A stretch of DNA of 64,000 nucleotides from Burkholderia sp. WP9 (GCF_900104795.1 NZ_FNTG01000001.1:372001-436000); one strand, 5' to 3'; counted from the stretch's first letter, positions 1 to 9,610 are shown. Made by a program: numbers and translations. Notes: generated by a model not told the origin, from the letters alone.

Positions 1-1
1 C

Positions 2-904
2 TTCACCGCGGACCAGGTGGTGGTGGCCTCGGGCGGCTATCACACGCCGATCGTGCCGCGCCTCGCGGAGCGCTTGCCTGCAGGGATCATGCAACTGCAG
101 TCGTCAGCGTATCGCAACCCGCAGGCTTTGCCTGAGGGCGCGGTGATGGTGGTCGGCACGGGGCAATCCGGCGCGCAGATCGCGGAGGATCTGCATCTGG
201 CCGGCCGCAAGGTGGTGCTCGCGGTCGGCGAGGCGCCGCGTTGCGCGCGCTTTTATCGGGGGCGTGACGTGGTCGATTGGCTCGCCGACATGCAGTACTA
301 CGATATGCCGGTCGAAAAACATCCGTTACGTGAAGGGGTGCGCGACAACACCAATCACTATGTGACGGGCCGCGATGGTGGCCGCGATATCGACCTGCGC
401 AAGTTCGCCGCTGAAGGCATGGAATTGTATGGGCGGCTCGACGATCTGCGCGACGGGCAGCTCCACTTTTCGCCTACGCTGGCCGCCAATCTCGATGCCG
501 CCGACGATACGTATAACCGGATCAACGCGAGCATTGACGGCTTCATCGCGAAGCACGGCATTGATGCGCCGGCGGGTGGCGCGTACGAACCGGTCTGGCG
601 TCCCGCGCAGGAGCGCGCTACGCTCGATCTGGAGGGCAGCGGTATTGCGGCGATCATCTGGTGCATCGGTTTTACGCCGGACTTCAGTTGGCTGGATGCC
701 CCCGTGTTCAACGGTCGCGGGTATCCGGCGCACACGCGTGGCGTAACGCCGATCGACGGTCTGTATTTCGTCGGCCTGCCGTGGCTGCATACATGGGGTT
801 CCGGGCGTTTCTCCGGCGTCGCGCGCGATGCGGAGTTCATCGTGCATGCGATTCGCGAGAAGGCACGCGAGCGTGCGTCGTTGTCGGCTGCCGTTGCCGC
901 ATGA
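2..904 (+). CDS. MSMEG_0569-family flavin-dependent oxidoreductase, C-terminal part
   Basis: The frame is open from the window edge, so the N-terminus with the first FAD-binding fold is missing. About 300 residues remain. A second Rossmann motif, [13 protein letters not shown], is visible, followed by [12 protein letters not shown] and a block [13 protein letters not shown]. The C-terminal [18 protein letters not shown] is typical of flavin monooxygenase-like proteins that return to FAD. The overall pattern fits the MSMEG_0569 family, which in other genomes belongs to a conserved nitrilase-linked (Nit1C) cluster; that assignment is from memory of the family and the other cluster genes would lie left of the window. 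The substrate is unknown. The gene ends just before a strong hairpin shared with the convergent phospholipase gene. Confidence 0.7.
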   Translation, partial: FTADQVVVASGGYHTPIVPRLAERLPAGIMQLQSSAYRNPQALPEGAVMVVGTGQSGAQIAEDLHLAGRKVVLAVGEAPRCARFYRGRDVVDWLADMQYYDMPVEKHPLREGVRDNTNHYVTGRDGGRDIDLRKFAAEGMELYGRLDDLRDGQLHFSPTLAANLDAADDTYNRINASIDGFIAKHGIDAPAGGAYEPVWRPAQERATLDLEGSGIAAIIWCIGFTPDFSWLDAPVFNGRGYPAHTRGVTPIDGLYFVGLPWLHTWGSGRFSGVARDAEFIVHAIREKARERASLSAAVAA

Positions 905-941
905 CGTGATGTTGCCCATGCGCTCGGGAGGCAGCATGGAA

Positions 942-975
942 AACGGCCGCTGCGGTTTCTATCGCAGCGGCCGTT
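942..975. terminator. Bidirectional hairpin between convergent genes
   Basis: A perfect 13-bp inverted repeat (942-954 and 963-975) with an 8-nt loop sits between the stop of the flavoprotein and the stop of the phospholipase gene. There are short T-rich stretches but no long T-run, so it could end transcription from both sides. Confidence 0.65.
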
Positions 976-1015
976 GTATTTCACCGAGACGTTCGGCTCG
1001 GGCTCAGGCTTAAGC

Positions 1016-3127
1016 TTAAGCGCCCAGCGCCGGATCGCTCATGCTGCTCTTGCCGGTTTCCACGTGTCCGGCAAAGCGCCGCGCGAACAGCGGGTCCGTA
1101 TCGACCGTAATGGCCAGGTCGTACCAGCCATGCGCGTTGCGCAGATCGAGGTAGAGCTGCTCGGTATCGCCGCCGCGTACTGAATGCTTGATGACATTGC
1201 CCGGATCGTACGCGTTGACGATCGTGAACTGGCAACGTGCGCTGCCCACGTTCTCCAGCCGCAGTTGCAGGTTGCCGTTCGAGACGTCGTAGCCTTCCGC
1301 CACTTCGGGCCGCGCGATATCGGAACCATGCCACCAGCTGCGCGCAACCGGCTTGCCCGCGAAGCGGCGCAGAAAGCCGTTCGGGCCGTGCACGGTGAAG
1401 TCGTAGCTGCCGTCGGCATTGCACGGCAACTGATCCTGCAAGCGCTTGCCGGCTTCCACCGTATAGGTGCGCGGCGCATCGAGACTGTGGGCGGCGTAGA
1501 CCAGAAACACCGCGCCGGTGCGGCCCGTGTTGACGAAGCGCATGGTGAGTTGATTGGCCGCGCCTTCGCCATGCACGCGCACGAACAGCTCGTAAGGCAG
1601 CGCGCGAGCCGGGCGCACGCCGGCTTCCTGCTTCGGCAGTGCCTGCAGGGCAGGCGGCAGCGGTACGTAATCCGGATGGCGGTTCTGGTCCGGCGGTACG
1701 TAGCCGCTCGTGCTCGGCAGCGTCGGGAAGGCGTCGTTCGGATTGCTGAAGTTGAATGCGGACATCAGATCGCCGCATACCGCGCGGCGCCACGGCGTGA
1801 TGTTCGATTCGCCGAGATTGTGATCGTGGCCGAAGCGCTTTTCAATAAAGCGGATCACCGACGTATGGTCGAACAGTTCCGAGCACACGTAGCCGCCTTT
1901 CGACCACGGTGAAACCACCAGCATCGGCACGCGCGGTCCGAGGCCGTACGGTGCGGCGGGAGTCTTCGCGTCGCCCGGATAGATTTCGTTGCTGGTGTCC
2001 ACGGTCGACAAGCCGTTCGCGCTCGACGAAGGTGCGAAGGGCGGCACCATGTGATCGAAGAAACCGTCGTTCTCGTCGTAGTTGATGAGCAGCACCGTCT
2101 TGCTCCACACCTCGGGATTGGACGTGAGAATCTGCAACACCTGGTCGATGTACCACGCGCCATAGTTCGACGGCCAGTTCGGGTGTTCGGAATAGGCTTC
2201 GGGCGCGACGATCCACGACACTTGCGGCAACGCGTTGTTCTGCACGTCGCGCTTGAGAATATCGAAGTAGCCGTCGCCCTTTGCCGCATTCGTGCCGGTG
2301 CGCGCGTTATCGTAGAGCGGGTTGCCGGGCTGCGCGTTGCGGTACTGGTTGAAGTAGAGCAGCGAGTTGTCGCCGTAGTTGCCGATATACGGGTTCTGCG
2401 TCCAGCCCCACGAGCCGTTGGCGTCGAGACCGGTGCCGATGTCCTGATAGATCTTCCACGAAATGCCCGCATTCTGCAGGACTTCGGGGTAGGTGGACCA
2501 GCCGTAGCCGAGTTCGGAATTGTCGATCACCGGACCGCCACCGCTGCCGTCATTGCCCACCCAGCCGCTCCACATGTAATAGCGGTTCGGGTCCGTCGGT
2601 CCCATCAGCGAGCAGTGGTACGCGTCGCAGATCGTGAAGGCGTCGGCGAGCTGATAGTGAAACGGAATGTCCTCGCGGGTGAGGTAGGCCATCGTCGTGG
2701 TGCCTTTCGCGGGCACCCATTGATCGTAGCGGCCGCCGTTCCACGCCGCGTGCGTGCTGGTCCAGTCGTGCGCGAGATCCTGGAGGAATTGCAGGCCCAG
2801 ATTGGGCGCGGTGGGGCGGAACGGCAGCACGTAGCCGAGATCCGCCGCGAGCGGCTGATACCACACCGGCTTGCCGTTCGGCAGATTGGTCGCGCGCGTG
2901 TCGCCAAAACCGCGCACGCCTTTGAGCGTGCCGAAGTAGTGGTCGAACGAGCGGTTTTCCTGCATCAGCACGACAATGTGCTCGACGTCGCGAATCGTGC
3001 CGGTCTTGTTGTTGGCAGGAATGGCGAGCGCGTTGCGAATGCCCAGAGGCAGCATGCTCAATGCGGTGGCGGAACCGGCAGCATGCGCGGCGGAGCGCAG
3101 AAAATCACGGCGATTTTTTGAGGTCAT
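1016..3127 (-). CDS. plcN: Phosphocholine-specific phospholipase C, Tat-exported
   Basis: This 703-residue protein starts with a twin-arginine signal (RRDFLRSAAHAAG, residues 6-18, then a hydrophobic stretch ending near 35). The catalytic phosphoesterase region begins with EHIVVLMQENRSFDHYFG (49-66) and contains DENDGFFDHM further on. Two C-terminal domains after about residue 500 resemble the DUF756 repeats of bacterial PLCs. These features match the non-haemolytic/haemolytic PLC family, which hydrolyses phosphatidylcholine or sphingomyelin to phosphocholine and diglyceride outside the cytoplasm. Length agrees with the family. The gene ends near the shared terminator and is preceded, 81 bp upstream, by a small lipoprotein gene. 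The symbol plcN is by similarity; haemolytic specificity cannot be read from sequence. Confidence 0.88.
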   Translation of the reverse strand: MTSKNRRDFLRSAAHAAGSATALSMLPLGIRNALAIPANNKTGTIRDVEHIVVLMQENRSFDHYFGTLKGVRGFGDTRATNLPNGKPVWYQPLAADLGYVLPFRPTAPNLGLQFLQDLAHDWTSTHAAWNGGRYDQWVPAKGTTTMAYLTREDIPFHYQLADAFTICDAYHCSLMGPTDPNRYYMWSGWVGNDGSGGGPVIDNSELGYGWSTYPEVLQNAGISWKIYQDIGTGLDANGSWGWTQNPYIGNYGDNSLLYFNQYRNAQPGNPLYDNARTGTNAAKGDGYFDILKRDVQNNALPQVSWIVAPEAYSEHPNWPSNYGAWYIDQVLQILTSNPEVWSKTVLLINYDENDGFFDHMVPPFAPSSSANGLSTVDTSNEIYPGDAKTPAAPYGLGPRVPMLVVSPWSKGGYVCSELFDHTSVIRFIEKRFGHDHNLGESNITPWRRAVCGDLMSAFNFSNPNDAFPTLPSTSGYVPPDQNRHPDYVPLPPALQALPKQEAGVRPARALPYELFVRVHGEGAANQLTMRFVNTGRTGAVFLVYAAHSLDAPRTYTVEAGKRLQDQLPCNADGSYDFTVHGPNGFLRRFAGKPVARSWWHGSDIARPEVAEGYDVSNGNLQLRLENVGSARCQFTIVNAYDPGNVIKHSVRGGDTEQLYLDLRNAHGWYDLAITVDTDPLFARRFAGHVETGKSSMSDPALGA

Positions 3128-3208
3128 GGTATTGGCTTTCGATCTTCGGTGGAGGAACGATCCACGAGGCGCGCGAGCCCCACCCGCGCGTCGCGTGAGG
3201 CGCGAAAC

Positions 3209-3535
3209 TCAGTCCACGGTGTGGATGACGGGCGTGGCGAGCGGCGCCGGCGCGGCAGCAGACAGTGCCGGGTCGGCGCTTGATGCGGGTAGTGCTGGGG
3301 TTTGAATCGTCAGCGCGGCGGGCGCCGGTGAAGCGGAGGACGGATTCGCCGGGAGAAGCGCGGCGGCAGTGCTCTCGCTGGCGGGAATTTCGGTAGGACT
3401 AACCGTGCTCGTGCCGGCTGTTTTGTCGTCGTCGTTGCCACAAGCACCGACCAGCGCACAAAGCGACAGGGCAGCCAGCGCGGCCGCCAGACGTTTGCAA
3501 TGCAAGGCTTTAGACGGCTTCGACACAACGGACAT
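3209..3535 (-). CDS. Small Ala/Pro-rich lipoprotein
   Basis: A 108-residue protein with a basic N-terminus, a hydrophobic segment and the lipobox LVGAC, with the cysteine near residue 32. The mature part is rich in Ala, Pro, Ser and Thr and has no recognisable domain. A GGAGA ribosome site lies 7 nt before the ATG. It is on the same strand as the phospholipase and 81 bp upstream, so it may be co-transcribed. I do not recognise the family and infer only an envelope location. Confidence 0.6.
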   Translation of the reverse strand: MSVVSKPSKALHCKRLAAALAALSLCALVGACGNDDDKTAGTSTVSPTEIPASESTAAALLPANPSSASPAPAALTIQTPALPASSADPALSAAAPAPLATPVIHTVD

Positions 3536-3722
3536 GGCAATGTCTCCGGCACGGGGAAGATGCGCGAGGGCATCGACGTGCCCAGGTCAGCGATACGCAA
3601 GAATAGTCGCTGACCTGTGTAACTTTTGTGAAGATGTGGAAATTTGAGTATTTGGTGAGAGTTGGGCGCCGACCAATCGCACACTGCGTTAGCATGCCGA
3701 AAGGTTTGGCCTCGCTCGATGA

Positions 3723-4574
3723 TCAGGAAGACGCGCTTCCAGCAACGAATGCCGCAATGGCTTCGTTCAAAGCCTCGGGCGCGTCGCGATGCGGCGAATG
3801 CCCGCAAGCCTCGAGCTTGACCAGTTGCGCATGTGGAACGTGTGCGGCGATCGTATCGATCTGGGCCATCGTGCCGTAGTTGTCGTCATGGCCTTGCACC
3901 GCGAGCAGCGGCTTGCGAATGGACGCCAGTTCCCCGGCAATTGTCCACATCCGGAACGCCGGATTCAGCCAGATGTCGTTCCAGCCATAAAACGCCGAAT
4001 CGACGTCCGCGTGATAGCGGCTGAGTTTGCTGCGCAGGTCGCTGGTTTCGTAGAGCTGTTTGGTCTGCGCGATGCTTTCCACCGAAATATCTTCGACGAA
4101 CACATGCGGCGCAATCGCCACCGCACCGGCCAATTCCTCGGCATGGAGCGCAGCGTACAGCAGGGTGATCGAGCCGCCGTCGCTATGACCGATCAGCCAC
4201 ATGCGGCGGCGTTCGCGTGAATCGATACCGAGTGCGTCGAGCAATGCGGGCAGAATGTCGCGCGCCTGCGCCGTCATGAAATCGGTGGGCCACTTCACCT
4301 CATGCGCACGCGGTGTGGAAAGCCCGTAGCCGGGCCGCGAATAGACGAGCCCTCGCATGCCGAGCCGTTCGCACAGTGTTTGCGGCCAGTCGCGCCACAT
4401 CGCGATCGAACCGAGGCCTTCATGCAGGAAGACGGCGATCGGCGCGCCGGTCGCACGCGCATTCACCCAGCGATACTCGATGCGCAGCGGTCCATGCGAC
4501 GCGGTAGCGGGCAGTTCAGCGAAGTCGCTAACGGTCGTTGCGGCGGTAACGTTGGCGCTGGCGGGGTTCTGCAT
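3723..4574 (-). CDS. Alpha/beta hydrolase of the box cluster
   Basis: A 283-residue alpha/beta hydrolase with an oxyanion motif HEGLGS (51-56), the nucleophile elbow GHSDGGS (129-135, Ser131), an acidic residue in VQGHDDNYG and the catalytic histidine in ACGHSPHRD. There is no signal peptide, so it should be cytoplasmic. It follows the benzoate-CoA ligase gene by 8 bp, with AGGTGA serving as its ribosome site, which implies co-translation. Similar hydrolases accompany box genes in other Burkholderiales; the reaction (thioesterase, lactonase or ester hydrolase) is not established from sequence. Confidence 0.8.
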   Translation of the reverse strand: MQNPASANVTAATTVSDFAELPATASHGPLRIEYRWVNARATGAPIAVFLHEGLGSIAMWRDWPQTLCERLGMRGLVYSRPGYGLSTPRAHEVKWPTDFMTAQARDILPALLDALGIDSRERRRMWLIGHSDGGSITLLYAALHAEELAGAVAIAPHVFVEDISVESIAQTKQLYETSDLRSKLSRYHADVDSAFYGWNDIWLNPAFRMWTIAGELASIRKPLLAVQGHDDNYGTMAQIDTIAAHVPHAQLVKLEACGHSPHRDAPEALNEAIAAFVAGSASS

Positions 4575-4582
4575 AAATCACC

Positions 4583-6175
4583 TTATGACTGCTCGCGCAG
4601 TTTGAAACGTTGAATTTTTCCGGTGGCGGTTTTCGGCAGATCGTCGGCGAACACGATATCGCGCGGATATTTGTGCGGCGCGAGCCGGTCCTTCACGAAA
4701 GCTTTCAACTCGTCCGCGAGTATCTCAGATGGCGTGAATTCACGCTTCAGTACGACGAACGCGCGCGTCTTGACGAGACCGCCGTGATCGACGCCGACCA
4801 CCGCGGCTTCGAGCACCGCGTCGTGCTGCACCAGCACCATTTCCACTTCGACGGGCGAGACATACTGGCCGCTGACTTTCAGCATGTCGTCGCTGCGGCC
4901 CGCATAGACATAGCAGCCATTCGGCAGCCGGCAGTACTTGTCGCCGCTGCGAATCCATTCGCCGAGAAAGGTGGCGCGCGATTTCTCGCGGTTGTTCCAG
5001 TACATCACCGCCGCGCTCGGCCCTTTGATAAACAGATCGCCGACTTCGCCGTCGGGTACAGCGTGGCCCGCATCGTCGCGCAATTCGACTTCGTATCCGG
5101 GCACCGGTCGGCCCGTGGTGCCGTATTCGACTGCGCCCGCGCGATTGGACAAAAAGATGTGCAGCATTTCGGTAGAGCCGATGCCGTCGAGAATTTCGCA
5201 GCCGAAGTGTGCGGTAAAGCGCTCGCCGATTTCGCGCGGCAACGCTTCGCCCGCCGACGTGCAAATGCGTATCGCGACATCGGCGCGCGCGGGCAGGTTC
5301 GGCGACACCAGCATGTTCGCGTAGAGCGTGGGCACGCCGTAAAACACCGTCGGGCGATGTTTGACGAGGCGCGCGAAGATCGCGTCGGCGGTGGGGCGCT
5401 CGGCCATCAGGATCGCGGTCGCGCCGACCGAGAGCGGGAATGTCAGTCCATTGCCGAGCCCGTATGCAAAGAACAGTTTGGCCGCGGAAAACACCACGTC
5501 GCTTTCGGCAATGCCGAGAATTGGCTTGGCATACAGCTCGGCGGTCCAGTACAGGTTCGCATGCGTGTGGACGGTGCCCTTCGGTTTCCCGGTCGAGCCC
5601 GACGAATACAGCCAGAAGGCGATGTCGTCGCAACCGGTCGCGGCGGCTTTGGCGGCAGGCGTGGCGGCGTCGATCAGGTCGTCGAACAGAGGCGCGAGGA
5701 GCGGCTCGCCTTCACGCGGTTGCGAGACGATCAACTGACAGCCGTCATGTTCGGCGGACTCCAGCGCCTGCGTCACGTTCTGCACGAGCGCACCCGAGGC
5801 GATCACGGCGCGCGCGTGGCTATGCGTCAGCATGTACACGTAGTCGGCGGGCGTGAGCAGCGTGTTCGCCACGACCGGCACGACGCCCGCGTAGAGCGCG
5901 CCGAGAAAGGCAACCGGTAGCGCGATGGTGTCGAGCATCACCAGCAGTATTCGCTCTTCAGGATGTACGCCGAGCGTACGCAGCGCGCTGGCGAAGCGCC
6001 GCGCGCGGTCTTCGAGTTCACCGTAGGTCGTGCTGCCGGTGTCGTCGATATAGGCGGTCTTGCCGGCGCGCGTTTCGTTCAGTCGAAACAGGTAGGACGC
6101 GAAATTGAACAGCGCGGGCGGCGCTTCGACCGTCGCGGCGGGCTGGTTAGCCGCCTTTTCCAGCAGGGCTTCCAT
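4583..6175 (-). CDS. bclA: Benzoate-CoA ligase
   Basis: A 530-residue member of the adenylate-forming (ANL) superfamily. It shows the ATP-binding loop YSSGSTGKPKGT (190-201), the IGSTEMLHIF block, GRSDDMLKVSGQYVSP and the C-terminal PKTATGKIQRFKL with the catalytic Lys520. The length and these blocks fit benzoate/4-hydroxybenzoate-CoA ligases, which activate benzoate with ATP and CoA to benzoyl-CoA, the first step of the box pathway. GGAGGAG precedes the ATG. It lies between boxD and the hydrolase on the minus arm of the cluster. Specificity for benzoate is inferred from context as well as sequence. Confidence 0.92.
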   Translation of the reverse strand: MEALLEKAANQPAATVEAPPALFNFASYLFRLNETRAGKTAYIDDTGSTTYGELEDRARRFASALRTLGVHPEERILLVMLDTIALPVAFLGALYAGVVPVVANTLLTPADYVYMLTHSHARAVIASGALVQNVTQALESAEHDGCQLIVSQPREGEPLLAPLFDDLIDAATPAAKAAATGCDDIAFWLYSSGSTGKPKGTVHTHANLYWTAELYAKPILGIAESDVVFSAAKLFFAYGLGNGLTFPLSVGATAILMAERPTADAIFARLVKHRPTVFYGVPTLYANMLVSPNLPARADVAIRICTSAGEALPREIGERFTAHFGCEILDGIGSTEMLHIFLSNRAGAVEYGTTGRPVPGYEVELRDDAGHAVPDGEVGDLFIKGPSAAVMYWNNREKSRATFLGEWIRSGDKYCRLPNGCYVYAGRSDDMLKVSGQYVSPVEVEMVLVQHDAVLEAAVVGVDHGGLVKTRAFVVLKREFTPSEILADELKAFVKDRLAPHKYPRDIVFADDLPKTATGKIQRFKLREQS

Positions 6176-6295
6176 GTGTCTCCTCCATCGGGTGGGCGCG
6201 GTCCGGCTGTTCTGTGCTCATGATCCGCTCGATGCTTGCGGGCTGATTCGCGTGCCCGGTCCTGATTGCTACGTTTTTGCTGCGGTCGTGCGCCG

Positions 6296-7891
6296 TCAGG
6301 CCGAGGGTAAATGCGTCGTCTGCGTGAGCGCCTCGATTGCCGCGCTCGCGGCCTGGATGGCCGAGCGCCGGTGATAGAAAGCGAGTGCGCGCAAGCCGCC
6401 GAGTTCTTCGCCGCCGCCCGCGCGGCCCGGGCCGCCGTGCAGCGACATCGGCATCACGTTGCCGTGACTGGTTTGACTCTGCTGCACCGAGGGCGAAATG
6501 GCATGCACGCGGCCGTGCGAATCCGCGAGTTCCAGCGCGAGGCGGCCGAGATGCGCTTCGTCGTTCGAATAGATCGATGCGACGAGCGATCCCAGGCCGC
6601 GTCGCGCGAGGGCGACTGCGTGCGCTTCCGGCAGCGCATTTCCAGCGGCGGCGACGCGATAAGGCGCCACGCTCGCTACCGGTCCGAATACTTCGAGGTC
6701 GTGCAGGAGCGTCGCGTTATCAGGATCGTTGACGACGAACAGATGCGGCGCGACGCAAGCCGCGATGGTTGCGTCCGCATCGATGAGCGGCACTGCGGAG
6801 CCGTCGAAAGCGAGCACCGCTTCTTCCCGAAGCGCCGCGATACCGGCCAGTACGTTCTCGTATTGCTCGCGGCTCACGAGCGAACCCACACGCACGGCGT
6901 CGTTGCGCGGATTGCCGACGGTGATCTTCGCGAGCTTCGCCTTTAGTGCCTCGAGCACGGCTTCAAGTACAGCCTCCGGCACGAAAGCGCGGCGGATGGC
7001 CGTGCATTTTTGCCCGGATTTCACCGTCATTTCCCGCACGACTTCCTTGATGAACAGATCGAAGGCGGGCGTCTCGGGTGTGGCGTCGGCGCACAGAATC
7101 GCGCTGTTCAGACTGTCGGCTTCGACGTTCAGGCGTGCGCCGCCCTGTACGAAGGCCGGATGTGCGCGCAACGCGGCGGCCGTGTCCGCGGAGCCTGTGA
7201 ACGACACCACGTCGAAAGGCTGGATCTGATCGAGCAGGCCCGCCGAGCCGCCGCAGATCACGGAGAGCGCGCCGGGCGGCAGAATGCCCGAGTCGACCAC
7301 GTCGGCGACCATGCGTTGGGTGAGCCAGGCGGTGGCCGTGGCGGGCTTGACGATGACGGGTACGCCCGAGAGGAGGGCCGGCGCGGCTTTTTCCCACAAG
7401 CCCCACGACGGAAAATTGAAGGCGTTGATAAAGAGCGCGACGCCGCGTGTCGGCGTCAGCACATGCTGCACGCTGAACGATCGATCCTTGCTCAGCGAGT
7501 CGGCGTTGCCGTCCCGTAGTGCATGCGCCTCGCCAAGCGTTGCGCCGAGTTTCGCGTAATACGACAGCGTGAAAATACCGCCGTCGATATCGACCGCGGA
7601 GTCGTTGCGTGTGGTGCCCGAATTCGCGGTGGCGATCGCGTAATAGTCGTCGCGTTTCGCTTGCAGCAGCTTGACGATATCGGCGAGGCGGGCCGCGCGC
7701 TGCGCATAGGTCAGCGCTCGCAACGCCGCGCCGCCTTCATCGCGGGCAAAGCGGAAGGCGTGGGCGAGATCGAGGCCCTCGCTCGAGACGCGCACGAGCG
7801 CTTCGCCCGTCACGGGATCGGTGAGCGTCACGCCCGTGCCGCTGCCCGCGATCCACTGGCCGCCCACGTGGTTCTTCAATAGTTCGGTCAT
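6296..7891 (-). CDS. boxD: 3,4-dehydroadipyl-CoA semialdehyde dehydrogenase
   Basis: A 531-residue aldehyde dehydrogenase. The conserved NAFNFPSWG (Asn157 region), FTGS (231-234), the general base Glu257 and the nucleophile Cys296 in SGQKCTAIRR are all in place. This is the NADP-dependent enzyme that oxidises the semialdehyde released by BoxC to 3,4-dehydroadipyl-CoA. I start it at the ATG at 7891 (MTELLKNHVGG); the open frame extends about 100 codons upstream but that stretch lies over the DUF4863 gene in another frame. It follows the DUF4863 gene by 8 bp and precedes the ligase by 120 bp. Confidence 0.92.
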   Translation of the reverse strand: MTELLKNHVGGQWIAGSGTGVTLTDPVTGEALVRVSSEGLDLAHAFRFARDEGGAALRALTYAQRAARLADIVKLLQAKRDDYYAIATANSGTTRNDSAVDIDGGIFTLSYYAKLGATLGEAHALRDGNADSLSKDRSFSVQHVLTPTRGVALFINAFNFPSWGLWEKAAPALLSGVPVIVKPATATAWLTQRMVADVVDSGILPPGALSVICGGSAGLLDQIQPFDVVSFTGSADTAAALRAHPAFVQGGARLNVEADSLNSAILCADATPETPAFDLFIKEVVREMTVKSGQKCTAIRRAFVPEAVLEAVLEALKAKLAKITVGNPRNDAVRVGSLVSREQYENVLAGIAALREEAVLAFDGSAVPLIDADATIAACVAPHLFVVNDPDNATLLHDLEVFGPVASVAPYRVAAAGNALPEAHAVALARRGLGSLVASIYSNDEAHLGRLALELADSHGRVHAISPSVQQSQTSHGNVMPMSLHGGPGRAGGGEELGGLRALAFYHRRSAIQAASAAIEALTQTTHLPSA

Positions 7892-7899
7892 GGCGGCGC

Positions 7900-8367
7900 T
7901 CAAGCGGGAGTGAATTCGATTGCGCCTTGCGGCAACAGATACAGCACCAGCGCCTCGCCGTTCGCCACCGTCGGTCGATGCGCGGAGCCGGGGCCGTACA
8001 CGCACCAGCCGGCCGGGTGGCCGTCGAACGTGGCGCCTGCGGTCAGCGGCATAATCAGATCGATCTCGCCATTGGGGTGAACATGGTGCGGGCCGGCGAT
8101 ATCCTTCATATCGACCACGTCGACGGAAAAGCCGTGAGTTTCGGGCAGCGCCTTGAAGATGCGGCCGTAGCGAATGCCGCCGCCTTCGCGGTTGCACAGC
8201 CAGCCTTCGGCGACGCCGCTGCGGCAGGCTTCGGCAAGCTCGCGGAACGTGCCGCCTTCAGCGGGATAGGTGTCGTTCAGCCACGCCGCCAGACTGCCGT
8301 CGAGCGGCCGGCCGGCGAGTTGTTCCGTGACGCCCGCAATCAGGCGCTGGAATTCATGTGGGGACAT
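7900..8367 (-). CDS. DUF4863 cupin-like protein (hydroxylaminobenzoate lyase family)
   Basis: A 155-residue protein. GGAGG lies 5 nt before the ATG at 8367, so I use MSPHEFQRL rather than the longer frame starting at 8406. The centre carries GPHHVHPNGEIDLIMP, a histidine/glutamate metal-binding pattern of the cupin type, followed by GWCVYGPGSAHRPTV. The DUF4863 family includes p-hydroxylaminobenzoate lyase, but in box clusters its job is unknown; a role with benzoate-derived intermediates is only inference. It is the first gene of the minus arm, so its expression should be set by the BoxR control region at 8.4-8.56 kb. Confidence 0.75.
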   Translation of the reverse strand: MSPHEFQRLIAGVTEQLAGRPLDGSLAAWLNDTYPAEGGTFRELAEACRSGVAEGWLCNREGGGIRYGRIFKALPETHGFSVDVVDMKDIAGPHHVHPNGEIDLIMPLTAGATFDGHPAGWCVYGPGSAHRPTVANGEALVLYLLPQGAIEFTPA

Positions 8368-8520
8368 GCGAGCCTCCAGGTCGGCGCGTTCGACCGCCAC
8401 ACGCACGTTAATGCATGCGAATCGTCGCGCACTCTCCGTGACGCCGCCGGAAATTCTCGGCAGCGTTTGTTATTGAATCAATATTTGGCGAAAATTAACC
8501 GTTCACCACCTGCATGTCAA

Positions 8521-8532
8521 GCACTATAGTAC
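8521..8532. promoter_or_regulatory. Candidate BoxR operator 1 (boxR / minus-arm control region)
   Basis: The sequence GCACTATAGTAC matches a dyad GCACTATAGTGC with one change. It sits 29 bp before the boxR ATG, in the 193-bp region that separates the two divergent arms of the box cluster. Two further matches occur before boxC, which is why it is called an operator. Confidence 0.5.
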
Positions 8533-8560
8533 ATGTGTCGAAGTTAAGGGGCAGCAAAAC

Positions 8561-9544
8561 ATGAATCAAAATTACTCTCCTGCGCCGTTGGACGACTCCC
8601 CAGACGAGGATGCGGGCCGCGCGGGCGCGCCGGCGGAGCGCGGCGTCGAGCGCGAAGAGCGCGATCCCTTTCTCACGGCAATGGGCGAGCGCGTGCGCCT
8701 CCTGCGCGCGCGCCGCGGCATGACACGCAAGACGCTGGCAACGGAAACGGGCCTGTCGGAGCGGCACCTGGCGAATCTGGAATCAGGTGTGGGCAATGCG
8801 TCGGTGCTCGTGCTGCGGCAGATCGCGACCACCTTGAACTGCTCGCTGGCCGAGGTGATCGGCGACGAAACCACCGCCTCCGCCGAGTGGCTGCTGATCC
8901 GCGAATTGCTGCACGGGCGCGATCAGGCGGCGTTGCAGCGCGCCCGCGTGGCGCTGGCCGAGATATTCGCGCAGGCGCCGCGCGACCCGCATCGCAAGGA
9001 CCGGATTGCGCTGATCGGCCTGCGTGGCGCGGGCAAATCGACGCTCGGACGGATGCTGGCGCAGGAGCGCAAGGTGCCGTTCATCGAGCTCACGCGGGTG
9101 ATCGAGCAACTGGCGGGCTGCCCGCCTTCGGAGATTCATTCGCTGTACGGAGCGGCCGCTTACCGGCGCTATGAGCACCGTGCGCTCGAGGCCGTGATTC
9201 AGGAGCACGAGCATGCGGTGATTGCGTCGCCGGGCGGGCTGGTGTCGGAATCGGGCACCTTCAATACCTTGCTATCCCACTGCTACACGGTGTGGCTGCA
9301 GGCCGCGCCGGAGGAACACATGCGCCGGGTCGTCGCGCAAGGCGACCTGCGGCCGATGTCGGGTAACAAGGAGGCGATGGACGACCTGAAGCGCATCCTG
9401 GCGGGGCGCAGCGAACTGTATGGCCGCGCCGATATGACCTTCGACACCAGCGAAAAAACCCTGGCCGACGCCTATCTGCAACTGCGCGACCGCCTAGCCG
9501 CGAGGCTTGCCGCCGAATCGCCGGATGACGTGCGGGTGGGTTGA
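8561..9544 (+). CDS. boxR: BoxR: XRE-type regulator fused to shikimate-kinase-like domain
   Basis: A 327-residue protein with an XRE/Cro helix-turn-helix at about residues 41-102 (MGERVRLLRARRGMTRKTLA onwards) and a shikimate-kinase-like domain from about 146, including the P-loop GLRGAGKST (153-161). This fusion is the signature of BoxR/BzdR, repressors that release DNA when benzoyl-CoA binds the kinase-like domain. AGGGG lies ahead of the ATG. The first 40 residues are acidic and probably disordered. The gene is divergent from the ligase arm and is followed after 116 bp by boxC. Confidence 0.93.
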   Translation: MNQNYSPAPLDDSPDEDAGRAGAPAERGVEREERDPFLTAMGERVRLLRARRGMTRKTLATETGLSERHLANLESGVGNASVLVLRQIATTLNCSLAEVIGDETTASAEWLLIRELLHGRDQAALQRARVALAEIFAQAPRDPHRKDRIALIGLRGAGKSTLGRMLAQERKVPFIELTRVIEQLAGCPPSEIHSLYGAAAYRRYEHRALEAVIQEHEHAVIASPGGLVSESGTFNTLLSHCYTVWLQAAPEEHMRRVVAQGDLRPMSGNKEAMDDLKRILAGRSELYGRADMTFDTSEKTLADAYLQLRDRLAARLAAESPDDVRVG

Positions 9545-9579
9545 TCTGCGCTCCGGCGTCAGGGTTTACTAGCAAACAT

Positions 9580-9591
9580 GCACTAAAGTGC
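9580..9591. promoter_or_regulatory. Candidate BoxR operator 2 (boxC promoter)
   Basis: GCACTAAAGTGC is an almost perfect dyad located 70 bp upstream of the boxC start. It is 31 bp, about three helical turns, from operator 3. Confidence 0.55.
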
Positions 9592-9610
9592 TTTACATGG
9601 GTTTGTAGGT

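Noticed and set aside
7892..8197. Upstream extension of boxD
   Set aside because: It overlaps the DUF4863 gene in another frame; the boxD ATG at 7891 fits the aldehyde dehydrogenase family start and catalytic numbering.
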